DNA of 64,000 nucleotides from Nitrososphaerales archaeon (lineage in GTDB: Archaea; Thermoproteota; Nitrososphaeria; Nitrososphaerales; Gagatemarchaeaceae), in contig JAJTZB010000001.1 of the NCBI GenBank assembly GCA_032906765.1, positions 62,001 through 126,000 of the forward strand, written 5' to 3'. Position numbers and translations under genes: made by a program. Under the pieces are notes generated by a model. The model saw only the letters and a program-made list of their open reading frames with translations. It did no database searches and had not been told where the DNA came from. The stretch's first letter is position 1, and each line of letters begins with the position of its first letter. Below are positions 51,978-61,010 of the stretch, piece by piece.

Positions 51978-53066
51978 ATGCCTGAGGTTTGGATTCCATA
52001 CGGCGAGGTGGAAGCCATGATCACTCTTCAAGCGGAGAACCTCGGCGTGCTAGTCGACCCCGAGGCTGAGAAGAGCACCGGGGAGACGGACAGGCTGGCA
52101 GAGAAGATCAGGAGGTCCGGGCATCTTTTCGTCTGCGACTCGAGCCCCACGACCATGGAGCTCCTCAAGGAAATCGTCAGCACGATAGCGGCTGCCCCAG
52201 ACCTGAAGGTCCACTCTATCAATCCCAAGAGGCTCGAGTCATTGATCCCGGACCTGAAAGGCAGGGTGATACCTCCATCCGCCGGGCCTCCTGAGGGCCC
52301 GCAGCACCCGGGTGAGTTGATGTCCGCGAATGAGAAGCTCTTCGTCGCCACGGCCAAGCCCGATCCCTTCTTCGGCATAGTCGATGCAAAGGTGGCCGCA
52401 TGCCTTGGTTGGGTGGGAGGGGCCAGGTCGGCCGCTGCCGAGGCTCGCAAGGACTTCGAGCCGACACCCTTCGAAAAGACCGAGGCTTATGACGCTGTAC
52501 AGGAGATGGTTGCACGGATAGGAGGCGCGTCCTTTCTGACAGTTGTGCCGAGGTCCGGGAAGGTCAGGTCGGCCCTGGAGGACGCCCCCTTCGACGCGAT
52601 AAAGAACGGATTCTACAACACTTCGATGAGCCCAGCCAGGGCGATGATAGTCGGAGCTGGCGGGATTGGATACGACGACACACTCTCGAGTGCGCTCAGG
52701 GTCGTCTGGTCCAGCCTTGGCGGCGTCAGGAAGCCAGGGGAGTTGCTCCTGTTCGCGGAATGCTCGTCAGGTCTGGGTTCTAGGGCCCTTGAGATGCTGG
52801 TGACTGGCAGGATGGGAGCTGAGGTGAGAAAGAGGGAGAAGTACGTTGACGGGCTGGAGGAGGTCTACTACCTGAACAAGCTCAAAGAGGAGTACAACGT
52901 CCTCCTGCTCTCCGGCCTCCCGGAGCTGTACGCGAAGTCGAAGCTAGGGTTCACGACTGCCAAGGGTTCCGGCGAGGCGCTGGGCAAGCTCCTGCACAGG
53001 CTCGGCAAGACTGCCAAGGTCAACGTTGTGACGAGGGCCGCGGAGTGCAGGATATCGTCAGCCTAA
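51978..53066 (+). CDS. LarA/DUF2088-like conserved archaeal protein
   Basis: A 362-residue cytoplasmic protein. The N-terminus (MPEVWIPYGEVEAMITLQAE) and middle (VRSALEDAPFDAIKNGFYNT, VWSSLGGVRKPGELLLFAEC, TTAKGSGEALGKLL) resemble the lactate racemase/DUF2088 superfamily and a version conserved in archaea. The His residues that hold the nickel-pincer cofactor in LarA are not evident, so racemase activity is doubtful. No accessory LarB/C/E gene is nearby. The function is unknown. The ATG is leaderless. It converges with the S2P protease with a nine-base overlap. Confidence 0.65.
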   Translation: MPEVWIPYGEVEAMITLQAENLGVLVDPEAEKSTGETDRLAEKIRRSGHLFVCDSSPTTMELLKEIVSTIAAAPDLKVHSINPKRLESLIPDLKGRVIPPSAGPPEGPQHPGELMSANEKLFVATAKPDPFFGIVDAKVAACLGWVGGARSAAAEARKDFEPTPFEKTEAYDAVQEMVARIGGASFLTVVPRSGKVRSALEDAPFDAIKNGFYNTSMSPARAMIVGAGGIGYDDTLSSALRVVWSSLGGVRKPGELLLFAECSSGLGSRALEMLVTGRMGAEVRKREKYVDGLEEVYYLNKLKEEYNVLLLSGLPELYAKSKLGFTTAKGSGEALGKLLHRLGKTAKVNVVTRAAECRISSA

Positions 53067-54167
53067 CGGAAAAGAAGCAAGGTTCTGGGGGATGGGCACG
53101 CAGAGGAACGCAAGCACAATCATGAGCAGGAATAGGGCACGTTTGGTTGGAGAGATGCCCGACACCTCGTCCAGCACCTGTGCATTCGCCTGCCTTGCGC
53201 CTATCACAATGAAAAGAAAGGCAACGACCCAATAGGTGGGAGAGTCGAGTGTCACCAGTGCTACCATGCTGAGGTAGGTGGCAACCCTCGCAGTCCTTGG
53301 CCCAAGGACAGTGGCCGCCATCTGACCCCCGTCGAAGAGAGAAATCGGCAGGAGGCTGAGAAAAGTCAGTACGAAGCCGACGGACGCGGCATCGGCGACC
53401 GGCGACAACCTGAGGTACCCTCCAGTGACTCCGGGGACGAAGGAGGAGAAGGCCGAGTCGATGGCGAACTGAATCGTGCTCGGGTTGTAGATTTGGGCGT
53501 TCTGCAGCTGCGCCCCCAACATTGGCACAGCTGATTGGACTGCGGCGAACTCACTCACGATGTAAAGCAGGACAGTGACAGCAAAGGCAGCGAGCGGCCC
53601 AGCGAGTGACAGGTCGAACAGGGCATCCCTGTTCACAGCTGGCCTGCGGGGAAGCGAGATAATGCCGAGCGAGGGGAGGAAGGCCGTGACTACTGGAATC
53701 CCTGGGATGAAGTAAGGCGTGGGAGGTGGCACGCCGTTCTTCTCTGAAGCATACCTGTGACCGAACTCGTGGGCCGCGAGTATCGCCACCATGCAGGCTG
53801 CGTAGGAGATGAATACTACGTAGTCTGGTATCCCTGGCGCGAACTGCCCGAAAGTCTGACGCTCGACCAGACCGAACACAAGAACCGAACCGACGGTGAG
53901 AAGAGCGAGTATTACAGGAATCCTCGAAGCGGAAGGTTTCAGTTGCTGTCTCTTCCTTACCTGCAGGGTGCAATCCGTCCCTCTCCCGGAGAGCCACGGG
54001 GTCAGGTCCTTGGGCTCAAGCTCCGCGCACAGCTCCTCAAACTTCTCCTTGGAACTTGGCTCGTACTGGATTCTGTACTCGACTTCGCCGTCCGGGAGCT
54101 GGAAGGTGTCATTGACCTTGAACTTGGACTTCACAATGGACTCGACTTCGAGAGGCACCCCAGACAA
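53058..54167 (-). CDS. Site-2-type intramembrane metalloprotease (M50)
   Basis: A 369-residue membrane protease. The zinc motif AHEFGHRYASEKNGV is in a membrane segment after VVFISYAACMVAILA; the third ligand is in LFDGGQMAATVLG. The N-terminal 80 residues are a soluble domain (DTFQLPDGEVEYRIQYEP) and about seven helices follow. FFIPGIPVV-type loop (YFIPGIPVVTAFLPSLGII) is common in archaeal S2P-like proteins. It cuts membrane-embedded proteins, often to free a regulator. With the presenilin-like protein this window encodes two different intramembrane proteases. Confidence 0.93.
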   Translation of the reverse strand: MSGVPLEVESIVKSKFKVNDTFQLPDGEVEYRIQYEPSSKEKFEELCAELEPKDLTPWLSGRGTDCTLQVRKRQQLKPSASRIPVILALLTVGSVLVFGLVERQTFGQFAPGIPDYVVFISYAACMVAILAAHEFGHRYASEKNGVPPPTPYFIPGIPVVTAFLPSLGIISLPRRPAVNRDALFDLSLAGPLAAFAVTVLLYIVSEFAAVQSAVPMLGAQLQNAQIYNPSTIQFAIDSAFSSFVPGVTGGYLRLSPVADAASVGFVLTFLSLLPISLFDGGQMAATVLGPRTARVATYLSMVALVTLDSPTYWVVAFLFIVIGARQANAQVLDEVSGISPTKRALFLLMIVLAFLCVPIPQNLASFPLG

Positions 54168-54257
54168 GGAAGCTGTGGCTTTCGTGGCGCCGATAATAAT
54201 CTATCGCGAGCCCAGAGCAAGACTTAACCAATGGTCTGAACCGACGAGACAGGGAGC

Positions 54258-54761
54258 TTGCAGAAGGCAGTTCTCGCGCGGATAGCCGAGTACGGCATCA
54301 GACGCTGCGACAGAGACGACATACCAGCGGTCATCGGGATAAACGCGAAGACGCTGCCTGAACACTACTCCGATTACTTCTACCACGAGATTCTAGCGGA
54401 ATTCCCCGAAACGTTCCTCGTCGCTGAGTTGCATGACGAAGTCGTCGGGTACATCATGTGCAGGGTCGAATATGGCTTCTCTCACCTGAAACGTCTTAGT
54501 CTTGCTAGGAAGGGGCACGTCGTCTCCGTAGCTGTCCTCGAGGAACATAGAGGCAGAGGGGTCGGCACAAAGCTCATCCAACTTGCTGAAGACGAGATGG
54601 TCGCGAAGTCTGCAAATGAATGCTACCTCGAGGTACGGGCGTCCAACCAGGGGGCAATCAGCCTCTACGAAAAGATGGGTTTCAAGGTGACCGGCAAGCT
54701 CGAGGCGTACTACCGCGACGGCGCGCCGGCTTACCTGATGGCTGTCCCGATCGGCTCATGA
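54258..54761 (+). CDS. rimI: RimI-type protein N-terminal acetyltransferase
   Basis: A 167-residue GNAT enzyme of the archaeal RimI/Ard1 type, which acetylates protein N-termini. YGIRRCDRDDIPAVIGIN starts the fold; VVSVAVLEEHRGRGVGTKLI is the acetyl-CoA loop (R-G-x-G-x-G form) and NECYLEVRASNQGAISLYEK is the classic Ard1 stretch. TTG 54258 is placed 31 nt after a weak GACTTAACC element. Its stop overlaps the ATG of the DNA ligase (ATGA). Confidence 0.93.
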   Translation: MQKAVLARIAEYGIRRCDRDDIPAVIGINAKTLPEHYSDYFYHEILAEFPETFLVAELHDEVVGYIMCRVEYGFSHLKRLSLARKGHVVSVAVLEEHRGRGVGTKLIQLAEDEMVAKSANECYLEVRASNQGAISLYEKMGFKVTGKLEAYYRDGAPAYLMAVPIGS

Positions 54762-56422
54762 GGAAGAGCGCTCGATTCTCTGCGCTGGCTGCGACCCTCG
54801 AATCCGTGAGGGGGACGAGCAGCAAGAACGAAAAGGTGAGCATCCTTGCGTCTTTCATCGCCTCTCTAGGGCCCGAGGATGCGGAGGTCGCCGCCAGGGT
54901 GGCAACAGGCAGGGCCTCGCCGAGGGGGAGCAAGGACGAGGCCCAGGTGGGTTACTCGACACTTCTTGACGTCATCCAAGAGGTCTCCGGGGCGAGTAGG
55001 GCAGAGTCGTCGAAGGTCTACCTGAAGTTTGGCGACCTGGGAGAGGTCGCGCAGGTGTTGCTCAAGGAGAAGAAGGAAACGACCCTCTTCTCAGAGCCTC
55101 TGACAATCTCTGACCTCGAGGACGCCTTCGGGAGGATGCGATCGGCCAGAGGGAAGGGCTCGGCTGCCGCGAGGAAGGGCGTCGCGAAGTCTCTCCTTCT
55201 GAGGGCATCCCCGCTGGAGGCGAAGTACGTAGTGAAGGTGCTGACTGGCGAGATGAGAACTGGGCTGGTGCATGGGCTTCTGGAGGAAGCCGTGGCCAAG
55301 GCCCACGGACTTCCAGGACCCGAGGTGGCCAGGGCACACCTTCTCCTCGGGGATGCCGGTCTGCTCGCGGCAGCGGCCGCGAGGGGGGAATTGGGGAGGG
55401 TGAAGATGACCCCTTTCAGGCCCGTGAACTTCATGCTGGCTGAACCGATGTCGACTCCAGATGAGATTGCGGAACGGTTCGACGGGGTCGCCTACGCCGA
55501 GTTCAAGTACGACGGGGTGAGGGCGCAGGTTCACAAGCTCGCGAACGAAGTGAGGATCTACTCGAGGAGGCTGGAGGAGATAACCTCGGCCTTCCCGGAA
55601 GTGGTGAGTGCAGCGCGCGAGTTGGCGCACGACTGGGTGATGGACGGTGAGATCGTTCCCTTCAGCGGGGGGAAACCACTTCCATTCCAGCTCCTTCAGA
55701 GGCGGCTGCGTCGGATGGAGGGGTTCGAAGAGGCGGCGAAAAACGCTCCCGTGAACTACTTCGCCTTCGACCTCCTCTACCTGGACGGGAAAGAGCTCTA
55801 TGGGTTGCCCCTGAGGGAGAGGAGCGAGGAGCTCTCGGCTCTCCTTGCAGGGCACGGGATACCGACGGCGGAGAGGTCGGTTGTGGAGGGGGCCGGCCAG
55901 ATAGCCAGCATGTTCAGGCGGAGCCGGGAGTCGGGCTACGAAGGGCTCGTGCTGAAGGATCCCGAGAGTGTCTACACAATGGGCAAGAGGGGGGCGGGAT
56001 GGGTCAAACTGAAGGAGGAGCTCGACTCGATAGACGCCGTGATAGTTGGCGCGGAATACGGACACGGCAAGCGAGCGGGCGTGATAAGCGACTACACCTT
56101 TGCCGTCAGAGACGGGGAGATGCTCAAGACAATAGGAAAGGCGTACTCCGGACTTACGGACGAAGAGATTGACCAGATGACAGAGAGGCTCAAGAGGATA
56201 ACAGTGAAGGACTTTGGATACAGCAGGGCTGTGAAGCCTGAGATCGTCATCGAGGTCGCCTTCGACAGCATCCAGCGGAGCGACAGGCACGACAGCGGTT
56301 TTGCGCTGAGGTTCCCGAGGATCAAGAGGATCAGGGACGACAAGTCGCCGTCGGATGTTGACACGCTGGACAGGGTCAGGTCCATCTTCGCCAGTCAGAA
56401 GGTCAAGCTCGGCGAAGCATAG
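54758..56422 (+). CDS. lig: ATP-dependent DNA ligase
   Basis: A 554-residue archaeal replicative DNA ligase. Residues 1-210 are the helical DNA-binding domain; the nucleotidyltransferase motif I EFKYDGVRAQVH carries the AMP-accepting Lys; motif III is YFAFDLLYLDG, motif IV YEGLVLKDP and motif V GWVKLKEEL. The C-terminal OB domain ends in RSIFASQKVKLGEA. It seals nicks in DNA replication and repair. Translation is probably coupled to rimI. The 3' end overlaps the convergent pilus ATPase by 28 bases. Confidence 0.96.
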   Translation: MRKSARFSALAATLESVRGTSSKNEKVSILASFIASLGPEDAEVAARVATGRASPRGSKDEAQVGYSTLLDVIQEVSGASRAESSKVYLKFGDLGEVAQVLLKEKKETTLFSEPLTISDLEDAFGRMRSARGKGSAAARKGVAKSLLLRASPLEAKYVVKVLTGEMRTGLVHGLLEEAVAKAHGLPGPEVARAHLLLGDAGLLAAAAARGELGRVKMTPFRPVNFMLAEPMSTPDEIAERFDGVAYAEFKYDGVRAQVHKLANEVRIYSRRLEEITSAFPEVVSAARELAHDWVMDGEIVPFSGGKPLPFQLLQRRLRRMEGFEEAAKNAPVNYFAFDLLYLDGKELYGLPLRERSEELSALLAGHGIPTAERSVVEGAGQIASMFRRSRESGYEGLVLKDPESVYTMGKRGAGWVKLKEELDSIDAVIVGAEYGHGKRAGVISDYTFAVRDGEMLKTIGKAYSGLTDEEIDQMTERLKRITVKDFGYSRAVKPEIVIEVAFDSIQRSDRHDSGFALRFPRIKRIRDDKSPSDVDTLDRVRSIFASQKVKLGEA

Positions 56423-57915
56423 AACAACCTCAGCTCCCTCGCGAGGGAGCCGTAGTCAGTGACTCCGCGCCCGACAAGACCTGAGATGAAATCTGCTCGA
56501 CGCTGAAGCTCGGTCGCAAGTCTCTTAGGCGAGTAGCCGTTCGCCGCTGCCCTTGCCCCCAAGACGCGCGACTCCTCGGCAGAACCATCCCATCCAAGAC
56601 CTGATTTTGAGAATAGGGGGTCATTGCCCCTACCCATCTCCACAACATGGCTGACACTCCTGTGCCCCCCGTCAGGCTCTCTGACCAAGTATACAACGGC
56701 GTCAATCAATTGAAGCAGCGAAGGCGACACTGAGAGGGGAGGCTGCGTGAGCCTGGCAATCATGGAATCAATGTCCGGGGAGTGGAACGTGGTGATACAA
56801 CCCGAGCCTGCCGCCGCGCTCTGGAAGAGCGCCTGGACTTCCTGACCCCTCGCCTCGCCGAGGATAACGAAGTCGGGCCTCTCCCGGAGGCTCAACTTAA
56901 CTAGGTCAAAGAGCGTGATGCTCGCGCCTCCGCGGAGTGTCCTTGTGTGGAGGGGTTTCCACCCGGTGTGAGGGAGCCTTATCTCTCTCGTGTCCTCGAT
57001 CGAAACAATCTTCCACGATGGGTTGAGGACCGTTGCCATCGAGTTGAGAAGTGTCGTCTTGCCCGTCGCCGTCACGCCCGAGACTACGACGAAGCCCTTC
57101 AGGTCGAGCAGCATCCAGAGGTATGCGGCGATCTGGGGGCTCAGAGTTCCCGCTTTCACGAGTTCAGAGACGGAGAAGGGCTCCGCTCGCTGCTTCCGAA
57201 TGCTGAAACTGCTTCCCAGGCTCGTCACCTCACGCCCCCACGTCGCAGCAAGCCTGAAGCCTTCTGGAAGCACAGAGTCGACTATCGGCGAGAACGCGGA
57301 GATGGACTTGCCCGACCTGTGGACTAGCCTCGAGACAACCGAGTCCATCGCCTCCTGGTCGGGGAAACTCACGTTGGTCTCGAGCCAACCGTTGGCGTTC
57401 ATCCTCCTGTGCCAGACCTTGACCGGCCTCAACACGCCTTCACAGGAGACGTCTTCGATCTCTCCGTCCCTGAGCAGTGGGTCTAACAGCCAGTAGCCCA
57501 GGATGTCCCTCGCCAAGAAGTGCGTCGCGGCCTGGAGCTCCTCAGAGGTGACTTCCTTTAGCATTCCGAACCTCTCCATCTCAGCGATGAGATACCCTAT
57601 CGGGTCCAGGTCAACGACAGGAGAGGGAGCCAGCCAAGTGGAGAGGGAAGATATCGCAGCGGAGACAACCGACCTCAACCTCGGGTCCAGGTACGGTTCC
57701 TTGACCAAGTAGAGCCACCTCCCTGCCGCGTCGTAGATGTAGACGGCGAAGGAGCTTCTGTAACTGACGCCGCTTCTGGCCGGGATTTCGTACTGGACGA
57801 GATAGTTTGAGAGCACCCTGCCCTCCCTCGGCGGGTCGAACGGGAGGACATCGGGAGGCGACACCTCCGCATTCGCGCGGTCGCGGATTTCAGACAGACG
57901 CGCCAAGCGAGACAC
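56395..57915 (-). CDS. Type IV pilus / archaellum-type assembly ATPase
   Basis: A 506-residue secretion ATPase of the FlaI/TadA/GspE clan. The N-terminal region (1-210) has the family FPLIDPLLRDGEIED-type segment (LLDPLLRDGEIEDVSCEG). Walker A is GVTATGKTT, with VSIEDTREIRLPHTGW as the Asp-box neighbourhood and a His-box later (TTFHSPDIDSMIARL). It powers extension of a pilus made from the prepilins encoded just upstream. GTG start; overlaps the third prepilin gene by 26 bases. Confidence 0.94.
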   Translation of the reverse strand: MSRLARLSEIRDRANAEVSPPDVLPFDPPREGRVLSNYLVQYEIPARSGVSYRSSFAVYIYDAAGRWLYLVKEPYLDPRLRSVVSAAISSLSTWLAPSPVVDLDPIGYLIAEMERFGMLKEVTSEELQAATHFLARDILGYWLLDPLLRDGEIEDVSCEGVLRPVKVWHRRMNANGWLETNVSFPDQEAMDSVVSRLVHRSGKSISAFSPIVDSVLPEGFRLAATWGREVTSLGSSFSIRKQRAEPFSVSELVKAGTLSPQIAAYLWMLLDLKGFVVVSGVTATGKTTLLNSMATVLNPSWKIVSIEDTREIRLPHTGWKPLHTRTLRGGASITLFDLVKLSLRERPDFVILGEARGQEVQALFQSAAAGSGCITTFHSPDIDSMIARLTQPPLSVSPSLLQLIDAVVYLVREPDGGHRSVSHVVEMGRGNDPLFSKSGLGWDGSAEESRVLGARAAANGYSPKRLATELQRRADFISGLVGRGVTDYGSLARELRLFYASPSLTF

Positions 57916-58300
57916 CCCCCATCACGATAGTCACCTGACCCTTCTCTGCCGCCGGTAGCGAGACGATGCACAGCGACCCTGACCAGTCGCCCCCACAGTT
58001 GAAGGACCAACTCGCGGTCTCCCCGTTGATGAAGACCGCCTGGACTGGGGCGCTCTCCCATCCGTAGTCGTACAGCCAAACGTAGGTCCCCGAGCTGTTG
58101 GACTGTGTGCCTACCACGTCGACGAGCATACCCGCTTCGCGCTGCCGTTGCTCCCCTGCAGTGGAGACAAGCTCGGCGGCGTTGTGGATGGAGAGGAGGG
58201 CTACGGCAGAAGTCCCGGCGAGGAGGGCGATGGTTATCGCGAGCATGGATACGGAGCCGACGACTTCGCCGATGCCCGGCCTAGAATCCGTACGTCTCAA
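57890..58300 (-). CDS. Type IV prepilin-like protein 3
   Basis: A 136-residue protein with a class III signal-like start: a short polar and basic leader (RRTDSRPGIGEV), then VVGSVSMLAITIALLAGTSAV as the hydrophobic helix. The body is beta-rich with a Cys pair (FNCGGDWSGSLCIVSLP). TTG 58300 makes it overlap prepilin 2 by 20 bases; the longer frame to 58435 is antisense-like and improbable. It should be trimmed by the prepilin peptidase and form a minor or major pilin. Confidence 0.78.
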   Translation of the reverse strand: MRRTDSRPGIGEVVGSVSMLAITIALLAGTSAVALLSIHNAAELVSTAGEQRQREAGMLVDVVGTQSNSSGTYVWLYDYGWESAPVQAVFINGETASWSFNCGGDWSGSLCIVSLPAAEKGQVTIVMGGVSLGASV

Positions 58301-58922
58301 CTCTCCCGGTGAACGCAATGGAAATCTCGTGGCCTGACGTCCTGAAGGGAACCAGAAAGACGAAAGACTGCGAGGCGGTCTGCTCCATGGGGACGGCCGA
58401 CAGGAGGCTAGATGGGTAGGTGGGAGTGACACCACCGGGCAGGGTTACCTGGCAGGTCGACGAGTTGGAGATAGTCACCTCATGCCATCCCTGGGTGACG
58501 GAGAGCGAGGCAGTACTGTCGCCATCAATCCAAGTGGCTCCGTTGGCTGCTACTTCCAACACGCCGGCGCCAGAGTAGACGGAGAAGAATGTGGTGAAGC
58601 CCGGGCCGCAGAGCAAATCCGTCGTGGAGTACCCTGACCCGCTCAGGTCGAGTATCCCATTAAGGGAGGAAGCTGCGTCAAGCCTGAACTCTGCAACGGA
58701 AGAAGGGGCCGAAGACGTGACCTCAAGAGTGAGCACTGAAGGAGCACCGTACACCTCATATTCGCTTGAGGAGTAGACCGGTTGAGCCTGGACCGGAAAC
58801 CTGGCTTGTGAGTAGACGGTGTAAGAGAGGGCTAGCGTGACTGCAACGATAATCAATGCCGAGTAGACTTCCGCCACCGCCCTAGCGGCCGCACTATGCC
58901 TGGACCGCAAAGGCTCTCGCAA
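58281..58922 (-). CDS. Type IV prepilin-like protein 2
   Basis: A 213-residue protein. A basic leader (LRSRHSAAARAVAEVY) precedes the helix SALIIVAVTLALSYTVY, an archaeal pilin pattern. The outer body is Ser/Thr-rich and beta-rich with two cysteines, larger than the other two pilins, so it may be a tip adhesin. TTG start at 58922; overlaps prepilin 1 by 29 bases. Confidence 0.8.
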   Translation of the reverse strand: MREPLRSRHSAAARAVAEVYSALIIVAVTLALSYTVYSQARFPVQAQPVYSSSEYEVYGAPSVLTLEVTSSAPSSVAEFRLDAASSLNGILDLSGSGYSTTDLLCGPGFTTFFSVYSGAGVLEVAANGATWIDGDSTASLSVTQGWHEVTISNSSTCQVTLPGGVTPTYPSSLLSAVPMEQTASQSFVFLVPFRTSGHEISIAFTGRVETYGF

Positions 58923-59319
58923 GCTGGTCGGACACCAAGGTTAGGGTGTACGTTGAGAAACCAGGGAGTGTCAAGCCGGTCAGAGTGAACTTCAGAGAGA
59001 CAACGTCACCTGGTTTCAGTGTCGGGCTTCCTGCTATCACGGAAGCGTTGGTTCCGAGCTTGAAGTGCTCGCTATTGGATTGATACTGGAAGAGTACTTC
59101 GGAGAGGGTGAGCTGGACGTTTCCGTCGTTCTTGACATCCACGACCAGCGTCTGTCCGTCCCCGCCTACGCTCGCGTCAAGAAGAGACATAGACGGGTTC
59201 CTCACCTCCGCCGTCACCACCTGCCTGAACTGCGTGTAGAGCACACCTCCGAGCGCGAGGGTTATCGCCACCAGGACGACGGTTGCGATGAAAGGGCTGA
59301 TACCCTTGCGGCTTGACAC
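58894..59319 (-). CDS. Type IV prepilin-like protein 1 (archaeal pilin N-domain)
   Basis: A 141-residue pilin. SSRKGISPFIATVVLVAITL is the textbook archaeal class III signal: cleavage follows Gly in RKG and the helix starts ISPFIATVV. The body GQTLVVDVKNDGNVQLTLSE is the Ig-like archaellin/pilin fold. It is probably the main structural subunit. GTG 59319; TTATTTAA at 59338-59345 upstream is a promoter candidate though a little close. Confidence 0.9.
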   Translation of the reverse strand: MSSRKGISPFIATVVLVAITLALGGVLYTQFRQVVTAEVRNPSMSLLDASVGGDGQTLVVDVKNDGNVQLTLSEVLFQYQSNSEHFKLGTNASVIAGSPTLKPGDVVSLKFTLTGLTLPGFSTYTLTLVSDQLARAFAVQA

Positions 59320-59357
59320 GCAAGATTAGCGTCGTCAGTTATTTAACCTCCAACCGC

Positions 59358-60959
59358 TCAGGCGCTTCCGAAGATTAGGAAGGAGATCAGGGCCGAAGCC
59401 AGCAGTGGCGGGACCCCAACCATGCTCCGCAGAGATTGGGAGTACGCCTTCGAGACGATGAGTCCCGCCAACAGCGAGGAAGCCACTATGGAGCCACCGG
59501 TGCCCGAGGCGCCGCTCTGGATCGCAAAAAGGGGAAGGACTGGGCCTAGCGATTGCATGCTGCGCAGGAACCAGAAGGAGGCTGAAGAGACGACCGGGAC
59601 GACGACGCCCAGGAGGGCGAATGGAATTACGGAAGCCTGTATCGACCTGCGTGCATCGGAAAGCCTCCTGAAGGACAGGGAGAGTTTGTCGAGCTGGTCG
59701 TAGCCCCCGCCCGTCTCGAAGGAGACAGCAAGAAGCGCGAACGAGACCTTCACCAGCCACGACGGATGGGCCAGTCTTCTTCGAGCGGCGAGGGGCGACT
59801 GGCCGAGTAAGAGCAGCCTGGAGAACGCGGATAGGTCATCCCCGATTGACCTGAATCCCGCGGAACCGTCGATGAGCCTTGAAAGGGCCGGGGGCAACTC
59901 GACCCCTGCCCTGGTCAATTCGGCAAGGTCGTGCAACATTACCGCAACTTCCTTCTCGCCTTCACCCAACCTTCCAAAGAAGCCACGAACGCGGTATTCG
60001 TAAGCGGAGGCGCACCCTAAGCTCAGGGCTGCCGCGACCACAGAGTCGATCAAGCCTGCCTGATACAGCGCCAGAATCACGAGGAAGCCGAGAACAAGAC
60101 AGACGAGGAGGGCCGGTGGATAGCGTGCGTCGTGGGACGGAGGTTGGGCGAAATCCATCCAGAGCAACAGAGCAACTGTCACTACCGAGAGCAAGGCGAG
60201 AGAGGTGAGCAGGAGGAATGAGGCGCCCACGCCTGGAAAGGTCCCTGCTATCATCTGGACGCCCACCGGGAAGACTGCCAAGAAAATGAAAGAAACCTCG
60301 GTCATGGACGACAGGAGAGCTGTGAACGAACGCCAGCGGTCCTCCTGAGTTGTCAGGAACCTCTCTGACTCGACCCTCACAAACTCGTGAACGTCTCTGC
60401 CTGTCTCAAGTGTCGTCAGGTACCCGTGGATGAACTCTCTCAGTTGGCGGCTGGGGTGGGACACGAAGGTCCTTTCTGCCGTCCCCAGTTCCGGCTCGAT
60501 CCCGTAGGTGAGGTTCCTGGCTAGGTTCTGCGCCTCCGCGAAGAAAGCCGGGAAGATCTCGGGGCCCAGCTGTTCGATCTTCTTGAATGCGTCTGGAAGG
60601 TTGGCGTACGACTCGTGGGAGAGGATGAAGAAAAGCATGGCTACGAACGGCAGCTCGCCCTCGACCGCCCGCCTACGCCGCGAAGTTCTGTGGACTATCA
60701 CCAAGACGGAAGAGACTTGCACCGGCAGGAGAGCCGCTGAAATTGGGAGCCAGATCGTTGTAGGAAGAACAGCGAAGGTAACAAGCTGGAAGATCGCGGG
60801 AATTGCTGCGACAGCGATGGCGAACCTCGCGAAGACGGAGGGGGTGACGAAGAGCATCGCGGCCTCAAGTCTAGGGGCGAAGAACGAGAGGACGGACGAG
60901 GGCGGATCGACCGGAAATAGCTTCGAGGCCGCCCCAACTACGGTCTCTATCCGGGGCAC
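59358..60959 (-). CDS. Type IV pilus membrane platform protein (FlaJ/TadC type)
   Basis: A 533-residue membrane protein with two T2SF-like halves. The first spans helices around ARFAIAVAAIPAIFQLVTFA and a large cytoplasmic loop (HESYANLPDAFKKIEQLGPE); the second repeats this pattern (GEKEVAVMLHDLAELTRAGV). It anchors the ATPase to the membrane and guides pilus growth. It starts 28.5 nt-symmetric promoter-side opposite the prepilin peptidase: both genes leave the GCTTATAAGC element. GTG start at 60959. Confidence 0.9.
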   Translation of the reverse strand: MPRIETVVGAASKLFPVDPPSSVLSFFAPRLEAAMLFVTPSVFARFAIAVAAIPAIFQLVTFAVLPTTIWLPISAALLPVQVSSVLVIVHRTSRRRRAVEGELPFVAMLFFILSHESYANLPDAFKKIEQLGPEIFPAFFAEAQNLARNLTYGIEPELGTAERTFVSHPSRQLREFIHGYLTTLETGRDVHEFVRVESERFLTTQEDRWRSFTALLSSMTEVSFIFLAVFPVGVQMIAGTFPGVGASFLLLTSLALLSVVTVALLLWMDFAQPPSHDARYPPALLVCLVLGFLVILALYQAGLIDSVVAAALSLGCASAYEYRVRGFFGRLGEGEKEVAVMLHDLAELTRAGVELPPALSRLIDGSAGFRSIGDDLSAFSRLLLLGQSPLAARRRLAHPSWLVKVSFALLAVSFETGGGYDQLDKLSLSFRRLSDARRSIQASVIPFALLGVVVPVVSSASFWFLRSMQSLGPVLPLFAIQSGASGTGGSIVASSLLAGLIVSKAYSQSLRSMVGVPPLLASALISFLIFGSA

Positions 60960-60977
60960 GCAAGAGATTCTGGCGGC

Positions 60978-60987
60978 GCTTATAAGC
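60978..60987. promoter_or_regulatory. Palindromic TATA box shared by pilus platform and prepilin peptidase
   Basis: GCTTATAAGC is a perfect palindrome centred 28 nt before GTG 61011 (plus) and 23 nt before GTG 60959 (minus). One element could set both divergent pilus genes. Confidence 0.55.
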
Positions 60988-61010
60988 CGCGCCGAGGTCT
61001 GAATTGCGCT